Notes under the pieces: model-generated
Told to the model about the DNA's origin: nothing
The model's database searches: none
The model's input: only the letters and a program-made list of their open reading frames with translations
Shown here: positions 21,519 to 30,283 of the stretch, one piece after another
How positions within the stretch are numbered: the first letter of the stretch is position 1
Layout of the letters: the number at the start of each line of letters is the position of its first letter
Translations under genes and position numbers: made by a program
Source: Candidatus Poribacteria bacterium
GTDB taxonomy: Bacteria; Abyssobacteria; SURF-5
Length of the DNA: 32,010 bases
Assembly (NCBI GenBank): GCA_016215705.1
Contig: JACRIR010000237.1
Span: forward strand, 1 to 32,010
Direction of reading: 5' to 3'

Positions 21519-23279
21519 TCACTTCTTGAGTTTCCTCAGCGTTTCGTCGTATTCCCTCTTCGCAAAACTCACCCATCGGCTGCGCGGATGTTCTTTGATG
21601 AGTTTCTCGAACCTGCCCAGTGCCAGGTCGTACTTCTGCTCCTCGAAATAAGTGTGGCCAAAATTGTAGAGGTTGTCGGCTATGTTTTTATTGTTCCGAT
21701 TATCGTCGAGCAGCTTCTTGGCTTCCTCGGCCCGGCTGCTGGTTGAGTATTTCATCAGGAAACTCTGGAACAGATCTATGGCCTGTTCGTAGGTTTTGTT
21801 TTCAAGGCCCTTGCTAATGCGACGAAACTCGCGTTCAGACTCGTTGCTCGCAAAGACCTCAGCCTCGGCGAGCCTTGGCTTGACGCTTGTGGCTGTCGGG
21901 GTTTGCGGGTATTGGTTCAATATCCTTCGGTACAATTCGGCGGCCTCGGCGTATTGCTCCAGTTCCATCCTTTTGTTCGCTTGTTCGGCAAGCTGAGCGG
22001 CTTTCTGCTCGAGCTTGCCCAGTTCCTGGTCCGCGATGGTCTGTTCGATCCTGGCTATCTCGGCGCGCGCCGCCTCGGCCGCTTTGGTGTCAGGGTAGTT
22101 ATCGACGATGCTTTTCAGAATATCCTCTGCGACCGGGCGATCCCCTTCGGAGTACATCTTGACTGCATGCTCGAGCCGCGTTTGCGCGACCTGCTCGTTC
22201 TGTCGATGGGTTTCTTCAGCGGTTGCACGCTGCCGGGCAAGCGCCTGTTCCAGCGAGGGCAATTGCTTTTCCACGAGTCCGGCCGCCTGAGTTTCGGGAT
22301 AGAGGCCGATAAGCGTGCGCGAGGCGCTCACCGCCTGCTCGATTTGGCCTTCGTTGAGATGTTTCTGAATTTGTTCGAGAAGTTGTTTTGCGCCGGCTTC
22401 GCGCTCCGCTGCCGCTTGTCCCGAAAGGCCTGTGGTCCCGGCTCTACGGGCCGGCCGACGCAACGCCTGCAAGACGTTTGTTTCGCCGCCCGGGGAACGA
22501 CGCACGCCCATCGTGACGTACAGGGCAAACGCAAATGAACCCACAAGCACAATGCATCCCGCTATCAGCGCGGTCAAAGCAAGCCGTTTGCCGCGCAGGA
22601 CTTCACCGCTCAGGCGAATTCGATTGAGCGCGAAGCCTCCCAGCAGCACTGCTATGAATGCTATGGCGCTTGCCGCCGGCGCCATCACAAGGCGCAATCC
22701 GGGCACAAACATAGCGGCCGACGCCAGGACGGCGCAGATTGCGAGCACGACACTCGCAACAGAAGTTTTGATTAGGACAGGTTTTGCGGGTGCGCCCAGG
22801 ACAATCTGCGGAACAACGCCCGGCCCAACCGGAGCGCCCGGCTCCACTCCAGCCTGCTTCTCGGCCATGCACCTGCCGCAGTATACTTTGCCGTCGAGCT
22901 TTTGCCTGCATTCGTCACAGATGAACTTGCCACAGCCGACGCATATGACGGTGGCTTTGCGGCCGGAGTGATAAGCGCAGTCAGGTACCTCCACCTCGGC
23001 TTCCGCTTCCTTTATGATCACGATTGGCTTGTCGGCCTCTTTTGCGGGAGGGGGCGGCGCTTGCTTGGGCTCTTGTTTCTCGAAGAGATCAAACAGATCG
23101 ATCACTTCTGAAGCGCGAATCCAATCAGCGAGGTCTTCATTGATAACGAGGTCATTGGGCCCAATCTGGCGTGAAGCGACCCACTGCCTGAGGACGTCGA
23201 GGCTGGCCGGCTCGAGCTTGCTGCCGTCGCGCGTTTTTACTTTCCAGTGCTTCGGCCCGTGGATGTCGTCCGAAGTCAT
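21519..23279 (-). CDS. GYF_2, zinc-finger, transmembrane and TPR protein
   Basis: 586 residues with a modular order. Residues about 10-70 form a GYF_2-like domain (WKVKTRDGSKLEPASLDVL, ending WIRASEV). A proline- and acid-rich linker follows. Residues about 102-140 form a B-box-like zinc finger (CAYH, CVGCGKFICDEC, CGRCMAEK). Three hydrophobic helices span about residues 170-260. The C-terminal half (about 290-586) is a run of TPR-like helices (YAEAAELYRRILNQYPQTPTA, YDLALGRFEKLIKEHPRSRW) related to YbgF/BamD-type repeats. The design suggests a cytosolic sensing end and a periplasmic scaffold, although the topology is inferred. GGAG lies 9 bp upstream of the ATG. Function is unknown. Confidence 0.8.
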   Translation of the reverse strand: MTSDDIHGPKHWKVKTRDGSKLEPASLDVLRQWVASRQIGPNDLVINEDLADWIRASEVIDLFDLFEKQEPKQAPPPPAKEADKPIVIIKEAEAEVEVPDCAYHSGRKATVICVGCGKFICDECRQKLDGKVYCGRCMAEKQAGVEPGAPVGPGVVPQIVLGAPAKPVLIKTSVASVVLAICAVLASAAMFVPGLRLVMAPAASAIAFIAVLLGGFALNRIRLSGEVLRGKRLALTALIAGCIVLVGSFAFALYVTMGVRRSPGGETNVLQALRRPARRAGTTGLSGQAAAEREAGAKQLLEQIQKHLNEGQIEQAVSASRTLIGLYPETQAAGLVEKQLPSLEQALARQRATAEETHRQNEQVAQTRLEHAVKMYSEGDRPVAEDILKSIVDNYPDTKAAEAARAEIARIEQTIADQELGKLEQKAAQLAEQANKRMELEQYAEAAELYRRILNQYPQTPTATSVKPRLAEAEVFASNESEREFRRISKGLENKTYEQAIDLFQSFLMKYSTSSRAEEAKKLLDDNRNNKNIADNLYNFGHTYFEEQKYDLALGRFEKLIKEHPRSRWVSFAKREYDETLRKLKK

Positions 23280-23575
23280 GCCGCTATTCTCCTTGGCTTT
23301 TCCCGCTGCCCGATGCGCCAGTCAGAACTAGTTTACCCGACAACCATATGTGTGGGCACAACTCGCCATGCCCCGTCCAGAACCGTTTCTGATCTCCTGC
23401 AAGTATCATCGAACACACTCAGAGAGGCGGTTCTAATGCAGAGCCGTTACAACTCCATTATATATATAGACTTTCGTTAAAATCAAGGGGGAACGAATTA
23501 CGCTGTTCGGGTTGAATCTGTGCTACGCACGTTTGAAATCGTGATTTCGCGCGACACTCTACATGCAAATCACGA

Positions 23576-23595
23576 GGGCGCAATGAATTGCGCCC
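23576..23595. repeat. GGGCGCAA-TGAA-TTGCGCCC palindrome
   Basis: Eight-base perfect arms with a four-base loop, followed by CTACGG. It belongs to a different REP family from its neighbour at 23612. Confidence 0.8.
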
Positions 23596-23611
23596 CTACG
23601 GACATGAATGA

Positions 23612-23654
23612 AGAAAATCGGGGACACGATGTCGCATCGTGTCCCCGATTTTCT
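23612..23654. repeat. 43-bp REP palindrome with GAAAATC/GATTTTC arms
   Basis: Self-complementary about 23633 except for one G-U-type pair at the centre. The core GGGGACACGATG is identical to those at 20151 and 25261, while the outer arms differ from both. Confidence 0.9.
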
Positions 23655-23795
23655 GAGGTGCGATTCATCGCGCCCGATATGTGCTGTTTGGCTGCGGCTA
23701 TGCCGCGATGTGTTCATTTGTGGAGCCCGTTTTTCCGGCCCATTTTGAGCAGCATAGCCATTGGACAGATTCACAGTCACATGTGGGAGAATCTT

Positions 23796-25226
23796 TTATC
23801 GGGAAAGGCCCGCATATCTGAGCGCGCTCCAGAGGCCCTTTGACAGGCGCACAATCTCGCGGGGATGCCGGAGTCTTTTCGCCCGCATGAGCATGTACGA
23901 GGGCCGGAAATAGAATCTCCGGTAAGCTCTTGAGATGAGGTTCTGAAGTTTGTCGGGGCTGAGGTCCCTTGTTCCGACTACGGGAGCGCGACTCGTGAAC
24001 AGCGACCAATCCTGAGTGCAAAGTCCCTCGCGCTTGAGTTGCTCGTAATAGAGCGTGTTCGGATATGGAGTGGCGGCGGTGAACTGCGCAACGTCGGGAT
24101 TGAGGCCGATAGCCAACTGCACGGTGGCCTCGACCGTCGCCTCCGTCTCGCCCGGAAGGCCGATGATGAAGAACGCCATTGTCTCGATGCCCATACGACG
24201 GCACTTGTCGAACAATCCTCGAATGCGTTCCGCAGAAATGGGAATCCGTTTGACGCCCTTCAGGATTTCCGAACTGCCCGACTCGACGCCGAAATTGATC
24301 TCTTTGCAGCCGGAGCGGGCAAACGCCTCAATCATGTCCTCCGTCGCGAGGTCGGCGCGCGTCTCGCAGCGCCAGTCAACCTTTATGCCGCGCTCGACGA
24401 TAAGCTCGCTTATCCGGAGAGCCCGTTCCTTATCTGCCGTAAATAGCGGGTCGCGAAAAAGAATCTCGCGCACACCGTGCCGGCGCACGCATTCTTCGAT
24501 CTCCTCAACGACGTTATGAGGGCTGCGCGCCCGCCATTCCGTGCCCTGCCCGATGCGGTATGGGCAGTAGATGCATCCGTAGTGGCAGCCGCGGCTGGTG
24601 AGCATGGTTGTAAAGGGTTTCTTTCCCCAAACTGCCGAACAGTATTTGTCCATCGGCAACAGGTGGCGCGCGGGAAATGGCAGCGAATCGAGGTCGGCGA
24701 TGAACGGCCTATCGGGCAGGCGTTTCAAACCTGCGCCGGATTTTATGCTGAGGCCGGGGATGCCTTCAACCGGTTTGCCTTGTGCAAGCGCGCTTGCGAG
24801 GTCGGCGATGGTGTATTCGGGCTCACCGCGTACAACCGCGTCCGCGCGTGATTCCTTGAGCGCCTCCTCGGAGAAAACGGTTACGTGGGGCCCGAGCAGG
24901 ACGACGAAAGTCTTCGGGCACGATTCTTTGATGGCGTTCGCAATCGCCAGATCGTCAGCGATAGACGGCGTTGCCGTGCTTACCGCTGCGAGCGCGTAAT
25001 TCCCGGACTTCATCCGCTCAAGGACCCTGGCAGGTCCCAGCCTGAGCGCGACCGCATCCAATATCTCCACCTCGTGCCCCAATTTCTCCAGGACGGCGGC
25101 GCAGTAGGCGAGGCTGAGAGGGGGCGTCATGTTGGTGCTTTTTATCTCGAAACCGAAGCCGCCCATGTGGTCGCGGCTGATCACGATGTCACGTTCGGGC
25201 TGAGGATTCAGGAGAAGTATTTTCAT
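23796..25226 (-). CDS. B12-binding-domain radical SAM protein
   Basis: 476 residues. An N-terminal cobalamin-binding-like Rossmann domain (MKILLLNPQP, PPLSLAYCAAVLEKLGHEVEILDA, VVLLGPHVTVF) is followed by a radical SAM barrel with the 4Fe-4S motif Cys214-x3-Cys218-x2-Cys221 (SRGCHYGCIYCPY), then FRDPLFTADKER, NFGVESGSSEILKGVKR and FFIIGLPGETEATVEA. The DxHxxG cobalamin motif is not evident, as is common in this class. Such enzymes often methylate unactivated carbons or modify lipids and sugars; the substrate is unknown. ATG 25226 (MKILLL) is chosen although its Shine-Dalgarno (AAGG) is close. A longer GTG start would lie within the REP palindrome at 25261-25311. It follows the GT2 gene co-directionally. 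Confidence 0.85.
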   Translation of the reverse strand: MKILLLNPQPERDIVISRDHMGGFGFEIKSTNMTPPLSLAYCAAVLEKLGHEVEILDAVALRLGPARVLERMKSGNYALAAVSTATPSIADDLAIANAIKESCPKTFVVLLGPHVTVFSEEALKESRADAVVRGEPEYTIADLASALAQGKPVEGIPGLSIKSGAGLKRLPDRPFIADLDSLPFPARHLLPMDKYCSAVWGKKPFTTMLTSRGCHYGCIYCPYRIGQGTEWRARSPHNVVEEIEECVRRHGVREILFRDPLFTADKERALRISELIVERGIKVDWRCETRADLATEDMIEAFARSGCKEINFGVESGSSEILKGVKRIPISAERIRGLFDKCRRMGIETMAFFIIGLPGETEATVEATVQLAIGLNPDVAQFTAATPYPNTLYYEQLKREGLCTQDWSLFTSRAPVVGTRDLSPDKLQNLISRAYRRFYFRPSYMLMRAKRLRHPREIVRLSKGLWSALRYAGLSR

Positions 25227-25260
25227 ATGCCTTACCATGCTGCAATCGAGGGCGCTTATT

Positions 25261-25311
25261 CGGTATTTATTCGGGGACACGATGCGGCATCGTGTCCCCG
25301 AATAAATACCG
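25261..25311. repeat. 51-bp perfect REP palindrome
   Basis: Perfectly self-complementary about 25286, with outer arms CGGTATTTATTC/GAATAAATACCG and core GGGGACACGATGC. It lies in the 96-bp gap between the GT2 and radical SAM genes and may limit read-through or protect mRNA ends. Confidence 0.95.
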
Positions 25312-25322
25312 CATCTTGCGCG

Positions 25323-26516
25323 CTACACTGTCCGATCCCGTTTTACGCGTTCCCAGAGCGCATTGAAGTCGCCTCTGAAGTACTTCAGACTCGCGGTCGC
25401 CAGATGTGAGGCGACCAGAATCATAGCGGGGATTGACACAAGCATGTCTTTCAGAAATCTGCGCGGCTCCGCCACGAGCGGCGCCAGGAGCGCAGTTCCT
25501 GCGATATAGCAGCCTAGTACTAAGAAGGCCATCGTCGCGAGTAATCGTCCTGCAACAGCCGGTTGGAAGAAGATCGCATGGACGAGTGCGGCCCCAAATG
25601 AAAGTATCAACAGATGCGGCCTCAGAATTCGGAACAGCGCGTATTCGGGGAAAATCAGAAGGCCGTACCAACCGTATCGCGGATTGCAGAGCAGCCCGGG
25701 GTGCCGGAAAAGCGATTGCGTCATTGCGCCGATGTTGCGTTTTTTCTGCCGCGAGAAATCATCGAGCGACTCCGGCGCGTGGTAAGTGGCTGAAGCGGAC
25801 GGTTCCAACCTTGCGCGATACCCGTGCTCCCTGAGCGCGATGCCGAACTCGCGGTCTTCGTAAATGACGTCGGTAGAGAAATCGCCCACGGCGCTGCGCC
25901 GGACAAGCGAGAATTGGCCGAACAGGCCCGCAGCGCTGTCGAGGCAACTCTCGCCGAATTTTTGGGCGTTTTGCACATCAAAGAGGAACTGCGAGACGCG
26001 CGTCAGATAATTCACCTCGCGGTTGCGCACCCGGATGGTCGGCGAAACGCCGCCGACTCCGGGGTCAGCCATATGGGCAACCAGTTTCCGCAACGTGTCG
26101 GCCGGCGCCAACACGGTTACGTCAGTGATGGCGATGATCTCGTTCCGGGCGCCGGCGAAGGCGGTTTTTTGGGCGAATATCTTTCCTTTTCGCTCTCCGG
26201 CCTGAACGAGGAGAACCTTTTTTTCTGCAAACAAGTGTGCCACTTCGGCAGTCCGGTCAGTCGAACCGTCGTCAACCACTATTACTTCTAGAAGCTCCTT
26301 GGGATAGTCCGACTCGAGGATGTTCTCCAGCTTCCTCTGAATATGTTTTTCTTCATTATAAGCAGGGATTATGACGGTTATGGGAGGAATGAAGCCGCGG
26401 GCGGGCGCGGGTCGCCGCAAGAGTCCGGCCAGAAGGACAACGAGATTGTAAAGCACATATTGGCCCACGGCGATTCCGAAGGCAACAAATGAAATCGTCA
26501 GAATGAGTGATGCCAT
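25323..26516 (-). CDS. Membrane glycosyltransferase family 2
   Basis: 397 residues: an N-terminal membrane helix, a GT-A domain and three or more C-terminal helices. The GT2 motifs are VIIPAYNEEKHI, VIVVDDGSTDRT, the acceptor-side YEDREFG and RQKKRNIG in place of the usual QxxRW. At the DxD position the sequence is ITDVTVL, so the second Asp is replaced. This may alter metal binding, as seen in some processive-like GT2 branches. It is probably an integral-membrane enzyme using a nucleotide sugar. It lies 53 bp downstream of the toroid gene and belongs to the glycan-like cluster. Confidence 0.85.
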   Translation of the reverse strand: MASLILTISFVAFGIAVGQYVLYNLVVLLAGLLRRPAPARGFIPPITVIIPAYNEEKHIQRKLENILESDYPKELLEVIVVDDGSTDRTAEVAHLFAEKKVLLVQAGERKGKIFAQKTAFAGARNEIIAITDVTVLAPADTLRKLVAHMADPGVGGVSPTIRVRNREVNYLTRVSQFLFDVQNAQKFGESCLDSAAGLFGQFSLVRRSAVGDFSTDVIYEDREFGIALREHGYRARLEPSASATYHAPESLDDFSRQKKRNIGAMTQSLFRHPGLLCNPRYGWYGLLIFPEYALFRILRPHLLILSFGAALVHAIFFQPAVAGRLLATMAFLVLGCYIAGTALLAPLVAEPRRFLKDMLVSIPAMILVASHLATASLKYFRGDFNALWERVKRDRTV

Positions 26517-26569
26517 ATTCCTTAATAACTTTGATTGAAGAATCTAATCCAAATCAATGCAACTACGTG

Positions 26570-29377
26570 CTAATGGCGTAACACTCGTAGCCGCAGGCTG
26601 TATGTTCCAAAGAAATTCCAATTCGCACTCCGGCTCACATCGAATGCCAGCCGGTTGCCGTCCCGAATAATCGAGTCCACCGCGCCGCCGGTTATCCGGA
26701 ACGAATATTCATTTCCACCGGATGATACAATGCATTCTTTCTTGCCATTTATCGACTTTATTTCATAAGAGCCCAGCAAGTCAATCCTGACCTGTTTGAT
26801 TTGGAGGTCGCCGGCGAGCGTTTTCACCACGAACTCGATGTCAGCGGCCAGCCGGCTCTTCGCGTCTAAGCCCGTTGAAATGAGAGAGTGTGTTATCTCG
26901 TGGAATGGGGCGAAGTAGGTGTGCGAGTGACGGCCGTCGGGGGACTGCTCCTGCGAAATGCCCGTGATCTCAACGAAATCGGTTCTACCGATTCTCTCGA
27001 ATGCGGGTCTGACCCGGTGCCGGTTCAACAGAATCTTTGCAGCCGGCGCCGATTTCAGGACATGGCGACCGAGACGAGTTTCGCGCAACATCGTATAGAC
27101 GGCCCGCCGCAATAGGCCGGCCTGGGTGTAAGGGCCGTCGAATGCGGGCGCCAGCCGGAGGCCCCCGTCGATGATAAACTGCGGCTGCGCAGTCGACATC
27201 TCGACGATCTGGTTGGTGGATCGTATCAGCGGTGGGGGTGCGTCGGCGTCCGAGCGCAACGACTTGACGATGCTTTCAGTAAGTTGCGCGTCATCCGCGT
27301 CGCCGCATGCGTCCAGCAGGAATTCGATGAAGGCGTCGGTCACAAACGTGGGCTCGATGTGAATGCTTTCCAACCCCGAGGGAAAATCCAGAAACCATGT
27401 TTCGCAGAAGCCGCCGTCGCGCTCCTGCAATCCGGCGATATTGTCGAAGAGCCGCCAGGCATGCTCGCGCCACGTTTCGTCGCAGCCTACGCGCCAGAGC
27501 CTCATGAATGCGCGCGCGATAAGGAGACCGCCCCATACGTCGATACGGGGGGTTATCGATTGCGAGAGTCCGTCAAATGACGGCTCCGCCATCGACTCGG
27601 TTGAACGCGGGCGAACCCACTGGAGCGCATAGGCTCCCCATTTCCCGGCATGTTCCAGCATTGCTCTGTCACCGGTGAAGGCGTGCCAGTCGAGGTTAGC
27701 ATGGATGCAGGCCTCGGCGGTGATGCCGTCGGCTTCACCTGCATTCACGTCGCGCAGATACTGCCCGCACGCGAAGAAGCTTTCCTCGCGGTTGACGAAG
27801 CGCATCGCCTCTTCGGCCGCAGCGCGGTATTCCGGTTTGTTGGTCCTGGCATGGGCGGCAATCAGAGCGCGGGCCGCTTCGGCGGAGCCGGCGACACAGC
27901 CTGCATGCGGCCTTTCGTTCCGCCTTCCGATGGAGGCCGGCCACGAGCCGTCATCGCGCTGAGTCTTTACAAGCCAGTCCGCTCCTTCCACCGCAAGACG
28001 ACCTAGCGCCGCTCTGTGTGAATCCGTGTTGCAAGGAGTAACCATCAAATCCCCCCTCCCCCCCTTTGACAAAGGGGGGAACTTGAGGACCTCTTCTACA
28101 GAGGGGGACTGAATATCTTCATTAGGGAGGGACTGGGGACCATCTCTTGTTAAGAGAGGGAACTGCTCACTTCCCCCTTTGACAAAGGGGGATTGAGGGG
28201 GATTTTTCCAATCAACGTCGAAATGCGTATTTGTGCGACCTGGCGTCGGCGCCCCTTTATTGGTGAGCGCGCAATATTCAAACAAGCGCCTCACAACAGT
28301 CGCCATGCCGCCCGGGAATCCGACGAAGCCGATGCCATGATGCGTGAACGCTTCGGTCTTCATTCCATCGAAGTAAGTGGTCGTGTGCCATAACGAGATG
28401 TCGTTCATTTTGTACAGGTAGTCGCCGCTCGCAAGTTTCGCGACAAGCTCTTGCTCACGTTGCTCGCCGCCGGTCCTTCCCATCCCGGCAAGTCTGCGGT
28501 AGAGCACGAGCTTGGTGACATCGTCCGTAATGTGCGAGTGCTTCATCTCGACTGATTCGAAGCCCGGCGTGTTTTTGACCGGCAGATGCATGTGGGTTCG
28601 ATTCCGCGCGTCCCAAGTTCGGTCGTAGAAGCGGACTGCCGCCTGCAGTCTTTTCGCGAGTTGTTCGCCGGAGACTTCGCGCACGACTGGATGTGCCGGA
28701 TGCAGATGCTTGAGGCACGTCCGTACGCACTCGAGCCAAGTGTCCGCGGCAACGAGCAGGAACGTTGCTTCGAACCACTCGCCTTCCGACAGAATCGCCG
28801 TGTGCTTTCTGATCCGTCTTTTCGTGCCGAACCAGCCGTACGGTTTGCGGATGACATCAAATTCCGGCATGATCGCGGCAGTGACATTCGCCAGGGCTTC
28901 GGCGCCGGAGGCCCGAATGAACAATGGAACTTCCCCATGTGGAAGCGTCAGAACTTTCGGGAAGGCGACTGCGAATGACCGGTATTTTTCCTGCCAGCAA
29001 GCGATCGGCATTTTCGAGAAGAGGGCTGCATCGTATCCCGTGCGCGCGCGAATGTGGTACTTGAAGTACGTGTTATAGGGGAACCCCATCTTCTTTGACT
29101 GTACACGTTCTGATCCGGCAAACTCGTATCGTCTTCCCCCTATGAACGCGGCATACGGATAGAATTCGCCCAGTCGCAGATTGAGGACCTCGAGTGGGAG
29201 CCCCTGCTCCGGGGTTCTGTCGACCGTCCATCTGATCTTGAGGACAATGGCTCCATTCTCTTCAGCGACTTCGGCGGCCTTGCGGATGCCGTCCGGCGGG
29301 TTTGTCGCGATGGAACCGACAACGGCCTCATCGAGCAGGATTTCGCCGTTCTTTATTTCAATCTTGTGCATTGCCAT
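26570..29377 (-). CDS. Large alpha/alpha-toroid protein, probably carbohydrate-related
   Basis: About 935 residues. The first 250 or so are beta-rich (ALPHGEVPLF-like strands and NLRLGEFYPYAAFIGGRRYEF). The rest is helical, with repeated toroid motifs (KTQRDDGSWPASIG, LQERDGGFCETWFLDFPSG, EACIHANLDWHAFTGDRAML) resembling glucuronyl-epimerase, hydrolase or terpene-cyclase-like toroids. I cannot name the family. Residues about 391-443 are encoded by an in-frame REP cluster and are probably a foreign loop. The ATG at 29377 overlaps the flippase-like gene by 20 bp, with GGGAAAAAG upstream; another ATG at 29371 is close. No signal peptide is visible, so a cytosolic location is likely. Its place among glycosyltransferases suggests glycan assembly or tailoring. 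Confidence 0.65.
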   Translation of the reverse strand: MAMHKIEIKNGEILLDEAVVGSIATNPPDGIRKAAEVAEENGAIVLKIRWTVDRTPEQGLPLEVLNLRLGEFYPYAAFIGGRRYEFAGSERVQSKKMGFPYNTYFKYHIRARTGYDAALFSKMPIACWQEKYRSFAVAFPKVLTLPHGEVPLFIRASGAEALANVTAAIMPEFDVIRKPYGWFGTKRRIRKHTAILSEGEWFEATFLLVAADTWLECVRTCLKHLHPAHPVVREVSGEQLAKRLQAAVRFYDRTWDARNRTHMHLPVKNTPGFESVEMKHSHITDDVTKLVLYRRLAGMGRTGGEQREQELVAKLASGDYLYKMNDISLWHTTTYFDGMKTEAFTHHGIGFVGFPGGMATVVRRLFEYCALTNKGAPTPGRTNTHFDVDWKNPPQSPFVKGGSEQFPLLTRDGPQSLPNEDIQSPSVEEVLKFPPLSKGGRGDLMVTPCNTDSHRAALGRLAVEGADWLVKTQRDDGSWPASIGRRNERPHAGCVAGSAEAARALIAAHARTNKPEYRAAAEEAMRFVNREESFFACGQYLRDVNAGEADGITAEACIHANLDWHAFTGDRAMLEHAGKWGAYALQWVRPRSTESMAEPSFDGLSQSITPRIDVWGGLLIARAFMRLWRVGCDETWREHAWRLFDNIAGLQERDGGFCETWFLDFPSGLESIHIEPTFVTDAFIEFLLDACGDADDAQLTESIVKSLRSDADAPPPLIRSTNQIVEMSTAQPQFIIDGGLRLAPAFDGPYTQAGLLRRAVYTMLRETRLGRHVLKSAPAAKILLNRHRVRPAFERIGRTDFVEITGISQEQSPDGRHSHTYFAPFHEITHSLISTGLDAKSRLAADIEFVVKTLAGDLQIKQVRIDLLGSYEIKSINGKKECIVSSGGNEYSFRITGGAVDSIIRDGNRLAFDVSRSANWNFFGTYSLRLRVLRH
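28047..28206. repeat. In-frame cluster of C-rich REPs inside the toroid gene
   Basis: AAATCCCCCCTCCCCCCC with TTTGACAAAGGGGGG (28047-28081) faces an inverted copy, CCCCCTTTGACAAAGGGGG (28173-28191) with GGGGGATTT (28197-28205). The middle has partial G- and C-rich pieces. It is about 160 bp, kept open in the host frame, and encodes peptides such as NPPQSPFVKGG and FPPLSKGGRGDL. The family also occurs at 5927-5957. Confidence 0.9.
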
Positions 29378-30272
29378 TGCTTTTTCCCGAAACCCAGAAC
29401 AATCCTCCCATGAGGGCGGGCACGCCCAGACCAATTATGTCATACATCAGGCTGATTAAGAGGGCGCGCTCGTACGAAGTTGCTATCGGGGGCCTCTGAA
29501 ACAATATTACCATCGCGGCCTCGCGCAGACCGAAGCCGGAGAAAGTTATTGGAACCAGCGACGACATCAGGGCAGGCGGGACAACCAGTGCTGGGTGCCA
29601 GATGGGCGTGTCGAAGAGAGCGCTCTTGCAGAAGCACCACACTTCGAGGAAAACTATTCCCCAATAAAGAAGAGATAATAGGGCAGCCTCTATAATTCGC
29701 TCGGGAGTCACGGTCCTCCGGAAATCGCGCAGCGAGACTCCTCGGCGGCGAAGCCACAGGAGACCGACCGCGGCAGCGCTCGCCGCGGCCAGCGCCACGA
29801 GCGCGGCAATATGCGCCCATCCTGGCGCGAGAGAAATCTGAAGGTCGGCGCGGAAGAGGACGAATATGCCGAGCGCCGCGAGCGGGCCGAGCGCGAGCAA
29901 GTCGAACACACGTTCCGCCGCGAAGCATGCGAGCCCGCGAGCCGTTGGCACATCCATCTCGGCCTGAAGCATATATACCTTTGCGAGTTCGCCCACTTTT
30001 GCGGGCGTGATCATTCCGGGCAGGAACGAGATCATTTGAATGCGCATGGTGTTCCAGAAATTGCGGTTTGCAAGCCTGCCGAACACCATTACGGCCAGGC
30101 GCTGTGCTCGAACAAACTGGCCCGCCACAATAAACACAATGGAAAACAAGATGAATGAATAGCGGATTCCACTCAGATGGGCAGCGCTCTGTGCGAGATT
30201 AGCTTTGCGTAACAAGAAGAGGATGATGGCGAGGGAAATGACGATCTTCAGAATTGTCGCGAATTTCTTCAA
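29358..30272 (-). CDS. Flippase-like membrane protein (LPG synthase TM / UPF0104 family)
   Basis: 304 residues with about seven or eight hydrophobic segments. Family features are QFVRAQRLAVMV after the second helix, ISFLPGMITPAKVGELAKVYML and the late SGFGLREAAMVILFQ. These match the AglD/MprF-like membrane domain that accompanies glycosyltransferases and is thought to move or present lipid-linked sugars. The start is a TTG at 30272 preceded by AGGAG at 9 bp; the gene begins 11 bp after the upstream GT2 stop. It overlaps the next gene's start, suggesting translational coupling. It has no soluble aminoacyl-transferase domain, so it is not a full MprF. Confidence 0.85.
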   Translation of the reverse strand: MKKFATILKIVISLAIILFLLRKANLAQSAAHLSGIRYSFILFSIVFIVAGQFVRAQRLAVMVFGRLANRNFWNTMRIQMISFLPGMITPAKVGELAKVYMLQAEMDVPTARGLACFAAERVFDLLALGPLAALGIFVLFRADLQISLAPGWAHIAALVALAAASAAAVGLLWLRRRGVSLRDFRRTVTPERIIEAALLSLLYWGIVFLEVWCFCKSALFDTPIWHPALVVPPALMSSLVPITFSGFGLREAAMVILFQRPPIATSYERALLISLMYDIIGLGVPALMGGLFWVSGKSNGNAQD

Positions 30273-30283
30273 TAAGGCGGCTC

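Larger units (their letters stand above)
23280..23795. other. Intergenic region with several REP families
   Basis: No gene is supported. It contains a GGGCGCAA/TTGCGCCC palindrome (23576-23595), a GGGGACAC-core REP (23612-23654), a GCGATTCATCGC remnant (23660-23671) and a copy of the TTGGCTGCGGCTATGCCGCG repeat (23688-23707), related to those at 5419-5445 and 5521-5541. Confidence 0.7.

Noticed and set aside
25227-25280. Extended N-terminus of the radical SAM protein from a GTG
   Set aside because: The GTG and first codons lie in the REP palindrome, and the family begins at MKILLLNP.
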